From: an uncultured Kiloniellaceae bacterium
Lineage (GTDB): Bacteria > Pseudomonadota > Alphaproteobacteria > Kiloniellales > Kiloniellaceae
Direction of reading: 5' to 3'
NCBI GenBank assembly: GCA_947493695.1
Contig: CANLSF010000005.1
Coordinates: forward strand, 124,001-188,000
DNA length: 64,000 nucleotides
The first letter of the stretch is position 1, and the number at the start of each line of letters is the position of its first letter. The notes below the pieces were generated by a model, which was given only the letters and a program-made list of their open reading frames with translations, made no database searches and was not told the origin of the DNA. The position numbers were made by a program, and so were the translations under genes. Below are positions 26,988 through 36,088 of the stretch, piece after piece.

Positions 26988-27377
26988 ATGACAGTTGAGT
27001 TTATCGGCGCCGAAGGCAGCGGTGCCGGCGGCCAGTCCCTGCCCTTCTCGCCCGCCGTGCGCGCAGGCGATTTCGTATACATCTCCGGCCAGGTCGCCAT
27101 GGATGAAAACGGCGAAATCGTGCCCGGAGGAATCGAAGCGCAGACCCGTCAGACACTGGAAAACGTCCAGAAGGTTCTGGCGATGGCGGACTGCAGCCTG
27201 AAGGATGTCATCAAAGTCAATGTCTGGCTCGACGACACCCGCGATTTCTGGACATTCAACCGAGTCTATGCATCGTACTTTCCGGAAAATAAACCAGCGC
27301 GCTCAACGGTGCGCTCGCAACTCATGGTCGACGGTAAGATCGAGATCGACGTCGTCGCCTACAAGCCCGTAGGCTGA
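26988..27377 (+). CDS. RidA-family enamine/imine deaminase
   Basis: The protein has 129 residues of the YjgF/YER057c/RidA fold: P-SPAVRAGDFVYISGQVA, QTRQTLENVQKVL, KVNVWLDD and a terminal RS-L-VDGKIEIDVVAY. The catalytic Arg of RidA (in AR-T/S-V) is present in PARSTVRSQL. It hydrolyses reactive enamines released by PLP dehydratases, which suits the dehydratase-like gene at the end of the divergent TRAP operon. The ATG at 26988 gives the usual family start; the upstream GAGAG is a modest ribosome-binding site. Confidence 0.9.
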   Translation: MTVEFIGAEGSGAGGQSLPFSPAVRAGDFVYISGQVAMDENGEIVPGGIEAQTRQTLENVQKVLAMADCSLKDVIKVNVWLDDTRDFWTFNRVYASYFPENKPARSTVRSQLMVDGKIEIDVVAYKPVG

Positions 27378-27399
27378 AGGAAAAAGAGATGGCGGCACG

Positions 27400-28305
27400 A
27401 TGAGCGAGGAACATACGGCGGCAAGATCAGGTCGTCCGATAGATATCATCCTCAAACTGCGAACTCTGGTGGACAGTCTGTCCGCAAGCGAGAAGCAAGT
27501 CGCCGCCTTCATCCTCGACGATCTCGAGCGGGCCACACACTCGACCCTGTCGGATGTGTCCGAAGCGGTCGGGGTCAGCGAACCCACCGTGATCCGGTTC
27601 TGCCGCAGTCTCGGCTGCGAGGGGTTCAAGGACTTCAAAATCAGGCTGGCGCGTAATCTCGCCGTCAGCCTGCAATACATAACGGGTGGAACACCCGCGG
27701 AGAACGACCGGCCGCCATTTTCGGATCTGGTCTTCGGATCGCTGGTCGAGACCTTGCAGGAAGCACGGCATCAGTTGGACGCCCCAACCATCGATAAAGC
27801 GGCAATTGCCATCGACGACGCACGCCAGGTCACGTTTTACGGCGTCGGCGGGGGCTCCTCGATCGTGGCGCAGGATGCGGCTAATCGCTTTTTCCGGCTC
27901 GGCATTCCTGCGACATCTCATTGCGACGGTTACCTTCAACGCATGCAGGCCTCAACTCTGGGCAAAGGGGATGTCGTGGTCGGAATTTCTGCAACGGGTC
28001 GACCGCGCGAACTGATCGACAGCCTGAGCATCGCCAAGCAGTATGGTGCAACCACAATCGTGCTGACCAAACCCGGAACACCGTTGACCGAAGTTGCCGA
28101 TGTGGTGGTCGGGCTCGATCTTCCCGAACATCCCGATATCTTCAAACCAACAGCGACACGATTGGTTTTTCTCTGCGTCATTGATGTGCTGGCGACACAG
28201 GTCGGCTATATGCGCAGCGAGCATGTCAGAGAAACCCTTCGACGTATCCGGGCCTCGCTCTCGTCCCTACACGAAACGGTCGGCCCGCAGCCGATCGGCG
28301 ACTGA
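27400..28305 (+). CDS. RpiR/MurR-family transcriptional regulator
   Basis: The protein has 301 residues. The N-terminal HTH_6 domain (residues ~15-90) has LSASEKQVAAFIL and VGVSEPTVIRFCRSLGCEGFKDFK. A SIS sugar-isomerase fold follows, with FYGVGGGSSIVAQDA, GISATGRPRELIDSLSIAK and LTKPGTPLTEVADVVV. SIS domains usually bind phosphosugars, but RpiR proteins next to TRAP operons may sense other acids. It is 22 bp after ridA, and the TGTAG-N5-CTACA sites are its likely operators. Confidence 0.92.
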   Translation: MSEEHTAARSGRPIDIILKLRTLVDSLSASEKQVAAFILDDLERATHSTLSDVSEAVGVSEPTVIRFCRSLGCEGFKDFKIRLARNLAVSLQYITGGTPAENDRPPFSDLVFGSLVETLQEARHQLDAPTIDKAAIAIDDARQVTFYGVGGGSSIVAQDAANRFFRLGIPATSHCDGYLQRMQASTLGKGDVVVGISATGRPRELIDSLSIAKQYGATTIVLTKPGTPLTEVADVVVGLDLPEHPDIFKPTATRLVFLCVIDVLATQVGYMRSEHVRETLRRIRASLSSLHETVGPQPIGD

Positions 28306-28645
28306 TTTCTTGCGGGAGCCGCCGGTTCTTGCAGACAACAGAACCACAAGGAGCCGTCTGAGAGCGGGTCCCTGTTCGTGCGGCGGCACCGAGCCATAAT
28401 TCCCGGGAAGTTTGCGAGTGCAGCAGATAATGACACGAAGTAACGACACGAACCCGGCGCCTGCCCTCACATCCATACAGTCCTCAGGCTTTTCGAATTT
28501 ACGATCAACGACCCGGCCTCTTTTTCTTCCCAGGCCTTCTTAAACTTCTGGCGCAACACAGCACGGCAATCTGGCCGACGCCGCCCGGTGAAAATGTGTG
28601 ATCACAGACACCCGGGCTTGTGAGCGTCCGTAGAAGACCGAACCT
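28306..28645. other. Intergenic region with no intact gene
   Basis: This 340-bp gap separates the convergent ends of the RpiR gene and the sulfatase gene. Besides the DUF6064 gene fragment at 28531-28583, only a GC-rich stretch of no recognisable coding content was seen. No clear terminator with a T-run was found. Confidence 0.5.
28531..28583 (+). pseudogene. Fragment of a DUF6064 gene (5' region), frameshifted
   Basis: These bases match the start of the intact DUF6064 gene at about 34289-34333. CGGCAATCTGGCCGACGC is identical in both, and the preceding ~30 bases differ at a handful of sites with one base missing. The one-base gap breaks the frame and nothing else of the gene is present, so it is a relic of a duplicated or transferred copy. 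Confidence 0.55.
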
Positions 28646-30217
28646 CTATGCCCGGTAAGCCGGAAGCGGCGCACGGTCCTGCAGATCAATAAGACGACGC
28701 AGCATCTTCTCGGTCAGGTCGTGACGAATGTTTGCGCTGGCCGGATCGTCATAGAGGTTTTTCATTTCCTGCGGGTCCTCTTGCAGATCATAGAGTTCGT
28801 GCCAGTCCTCGCCGTGGCGCAACGACATGCGATAGCGCTCCGTTACAAGGGTGCGGACCCGCTGAGGTCGGTCGAAGCCTGTCATCGGGCGCTGGCTGTC
28901 TTCCTCCACGACAACGCAGTCGGGTGGCGGCGTCGCGCGGAGATCGCGCCCCTGCATGCCATTGAAGGCCTGTATTCCGGCACGGGCGAGGATCGTCGCC
29001 GAGATATCGATGCTGGAGGCAAGCCCCCTGTCCACAGCGCCAGAACCCGGGCTTATAGGGTCGTGCCAGATGAAGGGAGAGCGGATGGTGCCCTGGTAAT
29101 GCAGCAAGAGCTTCAGCATGAGCCCGTGGTCGCCCATGTAGTCGCCGTGATCGGTGGTGAAGATCACCACTGTATTCTCCGCCAGCCCCACGGCATCCAG
29201 GTGGGCGAGAACCCGCCCAATGGCATCGTCAATCATGGTGATCGAACCGTAGGTCAAGGCGATGAGAGCCCGCGCCTCCTCCTCGGTCACCGTAAAGGGG
29301 TTTTGGTTATCGCGCGGGTCGCTTCCCTTTTCCATTGCCTCCCGCATTGCTCTGATTGGCGGCAAATCCCCCTTGCCGAAGGAAGCCGGCAAAGGAATCT
29401 CCCTGGGGTCGTACATGTCCCAATAGCTGCCGGGCGGTGTGAAGGGATGATGCGGATCGGGAAACGACATCTGCAAAAAGAACGGCCCATCCTCCGACGC
29501 ACGCTCGCCGAGCCAGGCCTGGGAGCGTTCGGCGATCCAACTGGTCGAATAGAGTTCCTCCGGAACAGCGGTGCGCCAGGCCTGCGGGGCCTTGATGCGG
29601 TTGTCAGGAAGTGCATTTTCCGGACCGACCAGACTATCGAAATCCGGTCTTTGCTGCCGGGCCCAAAGCAGGTAATCGCCCGACGCCTTATCGGCGTGGT
29701 CGGCGGCGACTTCGACATCTTCAAAGCCGTAGAAGTCTTCATTCAAGCGCTCGGCCAAGGGACGATCCCATTGAGGGGCAAGTTCCAGGTCGTAGTCCCT
29801 GGAATGGCGGTTGTCCTTGTAGGCGTCCCGCAGCTCCTTGCATGGGGTATGGAGATCGGGATCAGGTTCGTAGCGATTGGTCGCAGGCAGACCGGTGAAG
29901 CTTTGCAGATGCGACTTACCGATCAGGCCTGTTCGATAGCCCGCATCCTTGAGCAGCTCGACAAAGGTCGTGTGGTTGCGTGACAAGGGGATGCCGTTGT
30001 GGCGCGCGCCATGCAGGGACGACATGCGCCCGGTCATAATCGACGCCCGGTTCGGCATACAGATGGGATTGGCGACGTAAAAGCGTTCCCAGCGTGTTCC
30101 TTTGGCCGCAATAGCATCGATGTGGGGCGTTTTGACAATGTCGTTGCCGTAACAGCCCAGATGATCGGCACGATGCTGGTCCGTGACGATGAAGAGGAAA
30201 TTCGGCTGTTGTTTCAT
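28646..30217 (-). CDS. Cys-type sulfatase / phosphonate monoesterase family hydrolase
   Basis: The protein has 523 residues of the alkaline phosphatase superfamily. Metal ligands are in FIVTDQHRADHLGCYG at the start and in FTTDHGDYMGDHG near residue 330. The formylglycine site is C53-M-P-N-R within CMPNRASIMTGR, which needs a formylglycine-generating enzyme; no functional one is in this window. No signal peptide is seen, so it is cytoplasmic. Its ATG overlaps the stop of the TRAP permease gene, so the transporter probably imports its substrate, a sulfate ester or phosphonate monoester. Confidence 0.87.
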   Translation of the reverse strand: MKQQPNFLFIVTDQHRADHLGCYGNDIVKTPHIDAIAAKGTRWERFYVANPICMPNRASIMTGRMSSLHGARHNGIPLSRNHTTFVELLKDAGYRTGLIGKSHLQSFTGLPATNRYEPDPDLHTPCKELRDAYKDNRHSRDYDLELAPQWDRPLAERLNEDFYGFEDVEVAADHADKASGDYLLWARQQRPDFDSLVGPENALPDNRIKAPQAWRTAVPEELYSTSWIAERSQAWLGERASEDGPFFLQMSFPDPHHPFTPPGSYWDMYDPREIPLPASFGKGDLPPIRAMREAMEKGSDPRDNQNPFTVTEEEARALIALTYGSITMIDDAIGRVLAHLDAVGLAENTVVIFTTDHGDYMGDHGLMLKLLLHYQGTIRSPFIWHDPISPGSGAVDRGLASSIDISATILARAGIQAFNGMQGRDLRATPPPDCVVVEEDSQRPMTGFDRPQRVRTLVTERYRMSLRHGEDWHELYDLQEDPQEMKNLYDDPASANIRHDLTEKMLRRLIDLQDRAPLPAYRA

Positions 30218-32145
30218 ACTGAACTCTCCAGTTCCGGGCCACTGCTTTTCCCGCGCCGCAAATCCCACAGGATCAAGGCGACACCCAGCGCCAGGGCCGG
30301 CAGGTAATACACGGGATCAAGCGCGAGTACCGCAAAGGCGGCAAGGAAGCGCAACACGACCTCAGGCCACGACAATCTGCCCCGGTCAAAAGCTGAGAGC
30401 GCAGAGGAGAACAGCCATATGCAAAAGAGTGTGCGCGCAAGAATCCAGACGAATGTGAGGAGATGAAACTCCTCGACGATCAGCAGCGTGGGGTAAAAGG
30501 CGAAGATGAACGGGATGATGAATTTCGCCATGCCCAGCCGGAAGGACATGAAAGACGTCATTAGAGGGTTGGACCCGGCGATGGGCGCCGCGGCATAAGC
30601 TGCTATAGCGACCGGCGGTGTCAGAGACGACGCGACACCGTAGTAGAAGACGAACATATGCGCCGTCAGCATGGAGATGCCCAGTGCCTGGATCGCCGGG
30701 CCCATGACCAGGATGATGATCAGATAGGCCGGCAGGGTCGGCATTCCCATGCCCAGAACCAGCGCACCGACCATAGCCACGGCAAGTGCCGAGAAGAGGC
30801 TTTCACCGCGCACCGAGGCGATCACATTGGCGAGTTTCAATCCGAGGCCCGTGGTATCCAGAGCCCCGACCAGAATGCCGATGGCGGCAATCGCAATCAG
30901 GAGCGTTGCCCCCGATTTGCTGCCGTTTATGAAGGATCGCCAGACCCGCTTGGGATCCGCGCGGACTTCCGGATTGATGATCGAAAGCGTCAGCAGCACG
31001 ATCACCGCATAGAAGCCGGCAGCGGAGGTGGAGAGCCCCAGCAGCAAAGATCCGACCACCGTTGCGATGGGCCCCAGGAACAGAACCGAATTGATCATAT
31101 CCACCCGGGTGATCTTATCGTCGATCGTCAGCGGCTGGACCTCGATACCCTGGCGTCTGGATTCCACCGTGACCGCGGCGAAAAGGCTGAAGTAGTAGAA
31201 CAGCGCCGGTATCAAGGCCGCAACGATGATGTTGAGGTAGCCGACACCGGTAAGGTCCGCCATCACCAGCGCCGCCGCCCCCATGATGGGCGGCATGATC
31301 TGTCCGCCCGAAGACGCGGTCGCCTCGATTCCTGCCGCAAAGGTGGGCGAGAAACCGCGCTTCTTGATCATGGGAATGGTGAAGGTGCCCGTGCCCACGA
31401 TGTTGGCAACTGTGCTGCCGGACATGGTGCCGAACAACGACGAGGCCAGGATCGCGGCATGAGCCGGTCCGCCCCGGGTCCGGCGTGTTGCCAAAAAGGC
31501 AAACTTCAAAAGCGTGTCACCGGCGCCGGTGCCCTCCAGCAAGGCCCCGAAGATGATGAAGATGAACACCGTGGAGAGCACGATGTTCGTGATCGATCCG
31601 AAAACACCTTTATTGGTGTTGTACCAAAGCGCTTCCGACACCTCCTTCAGGGAAAAGCCGGAGTGTTCCATAATGCCGGGCAGGTTCTGACCGAAGAGCA
31701 GGTAAAGCACGGCCAACGCGCCGACCGAAAAAAGCCCCCATCCCCAGAGACGGCGGGAGAGTTCCAGAAATACCACCAGACCCGCCAAAGCCGGCCAGGC
31801 ATCGGCATTGGTCACATCGTAAAGGGCCGTCTCCATCTCGGTCTGCACGAAGTGAAACGCCCAGATGGACCAGAACCCAGCCAGAAGCAGCACCGCATCC
31901 AGCAGAACATGTAGGGAGGATGGCCGGTGGCCCGCTTCCACTGCGCTGCGCTCGCGTGTGGCGGCCGCCACGGCAACACCGGCGATCAGGGCCAGCGCAA
32001 AGCCGCCCGCACGGTGCAGCTTGGGATCAAGCAGCCCGATGCCGGAGCTGTAGAGCGCCATAACACCGAGCGCTGCGCAGGCCAGAATGGACGCGAAGGA
32101 CAGCGCCCTCGTCGAGATGCCAGGGAAACGAATGGGATCGGTCAT
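30214..32145 (-). CDS. TRAP transporter fused permease (4TM/12TM, TAXI type)
   Basis: The protein has 643 residues with about 16-18 membrane segments. The N-terminal quarter corresponds to DctQ. The DctM half has SSLFGTMSGSTVANIVGTGTFTIP near residue 235 and the ASSGGQIMPPIMGAAA stretch near 270. Fused permeases pair with TAXI binding proteins, and such a gene lies just upstream (32223-33227). The stop codon overlaps the sulfatase start. Confidence 0.92.
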   Translation of the reverse strand: MTDPIRFPGISTRALSFASILACAALGVMALYSSGIGLLDPKLHRAGGFALALIAGVAVAAATRERSAVEAGHRPSSLHVLLDAVLLLAGFWSIWAFHFVQTEMETALYDVTNADAWPALAGLVVFLELSRRLWGWGLFSVGALAVLYLLFGQNLPGIMEHSGFSLKEVSEALWYNTNKGVFGSITNIVLSTVFIFIIFGALLEGTGAGDTLLKFAFLATRRTRGGPAHAAILASSLFGTMSGSTVANIVGTGTFTIPMIKKRGFSPTFAAGIEATASSGGQIMPPIMGAAALVMADLTGVGYLNIIVAALIPALFYYFSLFAAVTVESRRQGIEVQPLTIDDKITRVDMINSVLFLGPIATVVGSLLLGLSTSAAGFYAVIVLLTLSIINPEVRADPKRVWRSFINGSKSGATLLIAIAAIGILVGALDTTGLGLKLANVIASVRGESLFSALAVAMVGALVLGMGMPTLPAYLIIILVMGPAIQALGISMLTAHMFVFYYGVASSLTPPVAIAAYAAAPIAGSNPLMTSFMSFRLGMAKFIIPFIFAFYPTLLIVEEFHLLTFVWILARTLFCIWLFSSALSAFDRGRLSWPEVVLRFLAAFAVLALDPVYYLPALALGVALILWDLRRGKSSGPELESSV

Positions 32146-32222
32146 GGCCGTCGTCCTTGTTCTGGATCAGGAAAGGGTTGGGTCGACGTCGCAACGCCGA
32201 CCCGCACGCGAACCCGTCCGTT

Positions 32223-33227
32223 TCAGGGACGCAAGGCGTCAGGAACGCTAAACCCGGCTTCGTCGTAGTAGCGAAGCGCGCCGGGGTGCAGCGGCACGTT
32301 GATTGCCGTAAAGGCAGTTTCCTTGGTGACTTCTTTCAGGAAGAAGGCCGTGGCCTGCACTTCCCCGATGTTTTCCCAAAAAGCCTTCGTTGCTTCATAG
32401 ACAACATCGTCGCTGACGCCCGCGTGCGTGCCGACGAACTGGAAAAAGCCCAGCGCCGTGATATCGCCGCTGGTCAGCTGGCCTTTGTAGATGCCGCCGT
32501 CAAAGCTGGCCATGCCGCGCCCCGGACGCCCAAAGAGCGCCTTCATAGCGTCGCTGTCCCGCGCGCTGTCCGGGATGGAGAGGACGCGGAATTCGCCCGA
32601 GAGGCCGAACTGTTCGATATTGGCGGACCCTACTTCGGCGGGGCGCACCATCATGTCGATCTTGCCGTCAGAGAGCGCAGCGTATCCTTCGCCCCAGGAG
32701 AGACGCACGGCCTTGTAGTCCGATCCGGCTTCGTAACCTGTGATGATCTTGATCAGCGCTTCAGAGGTCGCCGAGGCCGAACCGGCAGGAGGGCCGGTAA
32801 AGACCGTTTTGCCTTTGATGTCTTCCCAGCTTTCGATACCCGATCCCGCCAGGGTGACCGGATGATAGGCCCCGGCCTTGAAACCCAAAATCGCGCGCAG
32901 GTTTTTGGAGAGCTCCGGCGCAGCGTCGATTTTCTTGTACATGCGTTTCTGACCGGCCATCAGATTGACCAGCGAGGGGACGGAGGAGAAGAAGGCGATA
33001 TCGCCCTTGGCCCCCTTCAGCATCGATTTGGTCAGGGTCTGACCCGCATTTACCTGAATCGTCACATCGGCTTTTCCGGCCTGATTGGCAAAAGCCACGA
33101 ACATGGTGTGAACCGGATCGCCGACACCGGCGGTTTCGCCCTTAAGAACCTCGGCACTGGCATTTGACGCCAACAGCAGCGAAACACCTGCGGCAAGCTG
33201 AAAGGCCGCCTTTCCGAACTTGAACAT
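32223..33227 (-). CDS. TAXI-family TRAP solute-binding protein
   Basis: The protein has 334 residues with a signal peptide (to about residue 25, NASAE). The TAXI fold features are visible: GDPVHTMFVAFANQ, QVNAGQTLTKSMLKGAKGDIAFFSS, GAYHPVTLAGSGI and KTVFTGPPAGSASATSEALI. TAXI proteins bind glutamate-like acids or other small solutes. The ATG at 33227 has GGAGG six bases upstream. It is first of the operon TAXI-permease-sulfatase and divergent from the LysR gene. Confidence 0.9.
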   Translation of the reverse strand: MFKFGKAAFQLAAGVSLLLASNASAEVLKGETAGVGDPVHTMFVAFANQAGKADVTIQVNAGQTLTKSMLKGAKGDIAFFSSVPSLVNLMAGQKRMYKKIDAAPELSKNLRAILGFKAGAYHPVTLAGSGIESWEDIKGKTVFTGPPAGSASATSEALIKIITGYEAGSDYKAVRLSWGEGYAALSDGKIDMMVRPAEVGSANIEQFGLSGEFRVLSIPDSARDSDAMKALFGRPGRGMASFDGGIYKGQLTSGDITALGFFQFVGTHAGVSDDVVYEATKAFWENIGEVQATAFFLKEVTKETAFTAINVPLHPGALRYYDEAGFSVPDALRP

Positions 33228-33318
33228 TTTTTCCTCCCTCACCTTTGTTTTGGTCAGAATAGGTCATTAGTTTGATAAAAAATAATGCCATTTACAGTTT
33301 CATACATTACAATTTGAT

Positions 33319-34206
33319 ATGAATATCGATCCCCGTCATCTCACCCAACTCTCCATGATCGTTGAATCAGGATCCTTTCAGACCGCCGCCGACCGGCTCG
33401 GCCTCAGCCAGCCTGCCCTCAGCCGGAACATCAGATCACTTGAGCAGAGGATCGGCGCACCGGTTTTTGACCGCAGTGCGCGCAAGGCCGTGCCCACCGA
33501 CCTGGGGCTGCGGCTCGCCCAAAGCGGCCTGACAATCCGTGTCGCGGAAGAACAGGCCCAGGCCTATTCGCAACTGGTGTCGACCGGCGCGGCGGGCGAG
33601 CTGCGCATCGGCGCACCGCCCATCATCGCAGGCCAGTTCCTGACCCGCCACATCGCAAGCTTTGTGAGTGAGCGCCCCGACTGCAAGGTCGAGCTGCGTG
33701 TCGGGCTGGTTCACGAGCTGCGGACCATGCTGGAGCGCGCGCAGATTGATCTGGTGATTGGCCCCCGGGACCTGACCGATTCCGTCGCAGATTCCGTGTT
33801 TGTGCCCCTCGTGGACGACCGGGTTGGTATTCTTTGCCGCCAGGGACATCCCCTTTTGGAGAAACCCCAGCTCAGTGCGCAGGATTTCGCCGGCCAGTCC
33901 TGGGTCGCTCATTCCCGCGGCAGCATGTTGCGTCGCCAGACAGAAGGCGCGCTGATCGCCATGGGCCTGGAGCAAATTCACATTACCATCGAGACGGACT
34001 CGATACGTTCCGTGCTGGAGATCGTGAGCTCGACGGACCTGATCTCCACCATGCCCAGGGAGACAACACGGCCCTATCTCTCAACGCGATTACGCTTCGC
34101 CGATTTCGATCACCCGCAGTTCCAGCGTCCCATCGGCGCCATCCGTCGTAAAACGGCGCCTGCAAATGCAATTGTTGATGCCTTTCTGAAGTTGTTGGTA
34201 CCCTGA
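33319..34206 (+). CDS. LysR-family regulator divergent from the TAXI-TRAP operon
   Basis: The protein has 295 residues. The HTH at the N-terminus reads HLTQLSMIVESGSFQTAADRLG then QPALSRNIRSLE; the effector domain follows (ELRIGAPPIIAGQFL at ~95). The 91-bp divergent gap with the TAXI operon makes that operon the probable target. The ATG at 33319 starts the conserved DPRHLTQL sequence directly. Confidence 0.9.
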   Translation: MNIDPRHLTQLSMIVESGSFQTAADRLGLSQPALSRNIRSLEQRIGAPVFDRSARKAVPTDLGLRLAQSGLTIRVAEEQAQAYSQLVSTGAAGELRIGAPPIIAGQFLTRHIASFVSERPDCKVELRVGLVHELRTMLERAQIDLVIGPRDLTDSVADSVFVPLVDDRVGILCRQGHPLLEKPQLSAQDFAGQSWVAHSRGSMLRRQTEGALIAMGLEQIHITIETDSIRSVLEIVSSTDLISTMPRETTRPYLSTRLRFADFDHPQFQRPIGAIRRKTAPANAIVDAFLKLLVP

Positions 34207-34264
34207 TTGGCAGATTTCGAGTGCGATCCAAGTCTCGATAAACATTGAATGGACGATCCTCCCT

Positions 34265-34900
34265 GTGATCCCCTTTTCCGCCGACGTCTTCTTCAGTTTT
34301 CTGGCTCAATACAACGCGGCAATCTGGCCGACGCAGATTGTCACGAGCCTCATGGCGCTGAGTGTCGTTTATCTGGCACTCAGGCCAGCCCGGCACTCCG
34401 GACGGATCATCTCCGGTATGCTGGCGGTCTTATGGCTGTGGACCGGCGGGGTCTATCATCTGAGTTTCTTCGCCAGAATAAATTTTTGGGACCTGGGCTT
34501 TGGTGTGCTCTTCATCATTCAGAGTCTTCTGCTGATCTGGAGCGGTGTCGTCCGCGACCGCCTGGCGCCAGCGAAGATAGTGACCACGACTGTCTCGACC
34601 CTGGGACTTGCCACTCTTGCCGTCGCCTTCATTTTCTATCCGCTTCTGTCGGCGATCTTGGGACGGACATTGGCGGAAATTGCCTGGGTCGGCAGTGCCC
34701 CTGCCCCGACCGTTATTCTGACATTAGGTCTGCTCTGCCTCTGCGGCACCGCGCGCCTCTGGGGACTGGCGGTTATTCCACTCCTTCTGTGCCTGACCGG
34801 CAGTCTTGTCGCCTATTTACTGCCGCTGCCGCAGGACTGGCTTCTGCTGCCGGTTGCGCTCGGGACGCTCGCAGCGTTTATGATCAAGAGGAAGGCGTGA
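34265..34900 (+). CDS. DUF6064-family membrane protein
   Basis: The protein has 211 residues with about six to seven transmembrane segments. The N-terminus (FFSFLAQYNAAIWPTQIV) and GGVYHLSFFARIN near residue 60 are features of DUF6064. Its function is unknown. The start is a GTG at 34265. A frameshifted fragment of the same kind of gene lies at 28531-28583. It may form an operon with the DUF457-like gene 70 bp downstream. Confidence 0.75.
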   Translation: MIPFSADVFFSFLAQYNAAIWPTQIVTSLMALSVVYLALRPARHSGRIISGMLAVLWLWTGGVYHLSFFARINFWDLGFGVLFIIQSLLLIWSGVVRDRLAPAKIVTTTVSTLGLATLAVAFIFYPLLSAILGRTLAEIAWVGSAPAPTVILTLGLLCLCGTARLWGLAVIPLLLCLTGSLVAYLLPLPQDWLLLPVALGTLAAFMIKRKA

Positions 34901-34970
34901 CAAAGGGTGATCGCGCACTATATGTCCAATGACCCACGGCCTTGAAATTTCCTAAGCGCGCAAAGACTTT

Positions 34971-36059
34971 ATGGATTCCCTGACACAGTTCGCACTCGGC
35001 TCCGGCATTGGCCTCGCGGTTCTCGGCCGCAAAATCGGCCCGCGCAAAGCGGCAATCACCGGTGGGCTTCTGGGGACCGTGCCGGACCTGGATGTCTTCT
35101 ATCCCTTCGATGACCCCATCGACTCCTTCATCCTGCATCGGGGCGCAACCCATTCCCTGGTCCTGCAGGCCCTGGTGACGCCGCTCTTCGGTGAAGGCCT
35201 GATGCGCCTCTTCAAGGGGCTGCGCGATCAGCGGGTTCTGACCTACCTTGCGGTTTACCTCATCTTCGCTACCCATGCTTTGATAGACGCCGCGACTATC
35301 TACGGGACCAAACTCTTCTGGCCGATCTGGAAAGAACCGCTGGGCACCGGGTCGAGTTTTATTATCGATCCACTCTATACGATTCCCCTGCTGATCGTTG
35401 TGGTCTGGGCCCTTTGTGTCAGCACCTGGTCAAACAGCCTGAAGCGCGCTGTCACCTTCGCGCTCGCCATCTCGACAGCCTATTTAGGCTGGGGCCTGGT
35501 CGCGCAGCAGATCGCCCTCTCAAAAGCGGAAGCAGTACTCGCCCGTCAAGGGATCATGCCCGAGCGCATCATCGCGACAGCAGGACCTTTCAATACCATT
35601 TTCTGGAAGGCGACCGCGATCGAAGGCGATCGCTATTTCAATCTCTATATTCCGCTGTTGGGCGACGAGGAGAGCATCACTGCCTACGCCCATCCGCGTG
35701 GCACCGCGGCTGCGGGCTGTCTCGATGACGCAGAGAGCCTGCGCAAGCTGGCGGATTTCAGTAAAGGTTTTTACCGGATCGACCAGGAAGACGGCCAAGT
35801 CGTGGTCTCTGATCTGCGCATGGGCCTCACCCCTGCCTACGTCTTCCGCTTCGCCATCGCAGAGGAAACCGCAAGCGGTCTGAAGGCCATCTTTCCCGAG
35901 CGGCGACCCAGCAACCGCGCCAGTGACGAAGACTTCGAATGGCTGTTTGCCAATCTTCGGGGTGACTATGTGTTAAGGCCCGCGGAAGCCGACATGGCCC
36001 TGCTGCAAAACCGTGAGTGGCGCTTTGCGTCTGTAGCGACGCAGGTTACTGCTTGTTGA
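34971..36059 (+). CDS. Membrane-bound metal-dependent hydrolase (DUF457/YdjM-like)
   Basis: The protein has 362 residues. The N-terminal membrane part holds the family metal motif: DSLTQFALG at residues 2-10, GTVPDLDVFYP near 35 and HRGATHSLV near 56, with a further His in ATHALIDA near 103. These are conserved His/Asp ligands. Four to five membrane helices follow, then a soluble C-terminal domain of ~190 residues. In E. coli the relatives are weakly linked to the SOS response; the substrate is not known. Confidence 0.82.
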   Translation: MDSLTQFALGSGIGLAVLGRKIGPRKAAITGGLLGTVPDLDVFYPFDDPIDSFILHRGATHSLVLQALVTPLFGEGLMRLFKGLRDQRVLTYLAVYLIFATHALIDAATIYGTKLFWPIWKEPLGTGSSFIIDPLYTIPLLIVVVWALCVSTWSNSLKRAVTFALAISTAYLGWGLVAQQIALSKAEAVLARQGIMPERIIATAGPFNTIFWKATAIEGDRYFNLYIPLLGDEESITAYAHPRGTAAAGCLDDAESLRKLADFSKGFYRIDQEDGQVVVSDLRMGLTPAYVFRFAIAEETASGLKAIFPERRPSNRASDEDFEWLFANLRGDYVLRPAEADMALLQNREWRFASVATQVTAC

Positions 36060-36088
36060 GAGTGTAAAAATGCCCTTGAGCCACCCCC

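Noticed and set aside
28721-31914. Long plus-strand open frames opposite the sulfatase and fused TRAP permease
   Set aside because: They mirror GC-rich coding sequence on the other strand and show no domain or ribosome-binding site.
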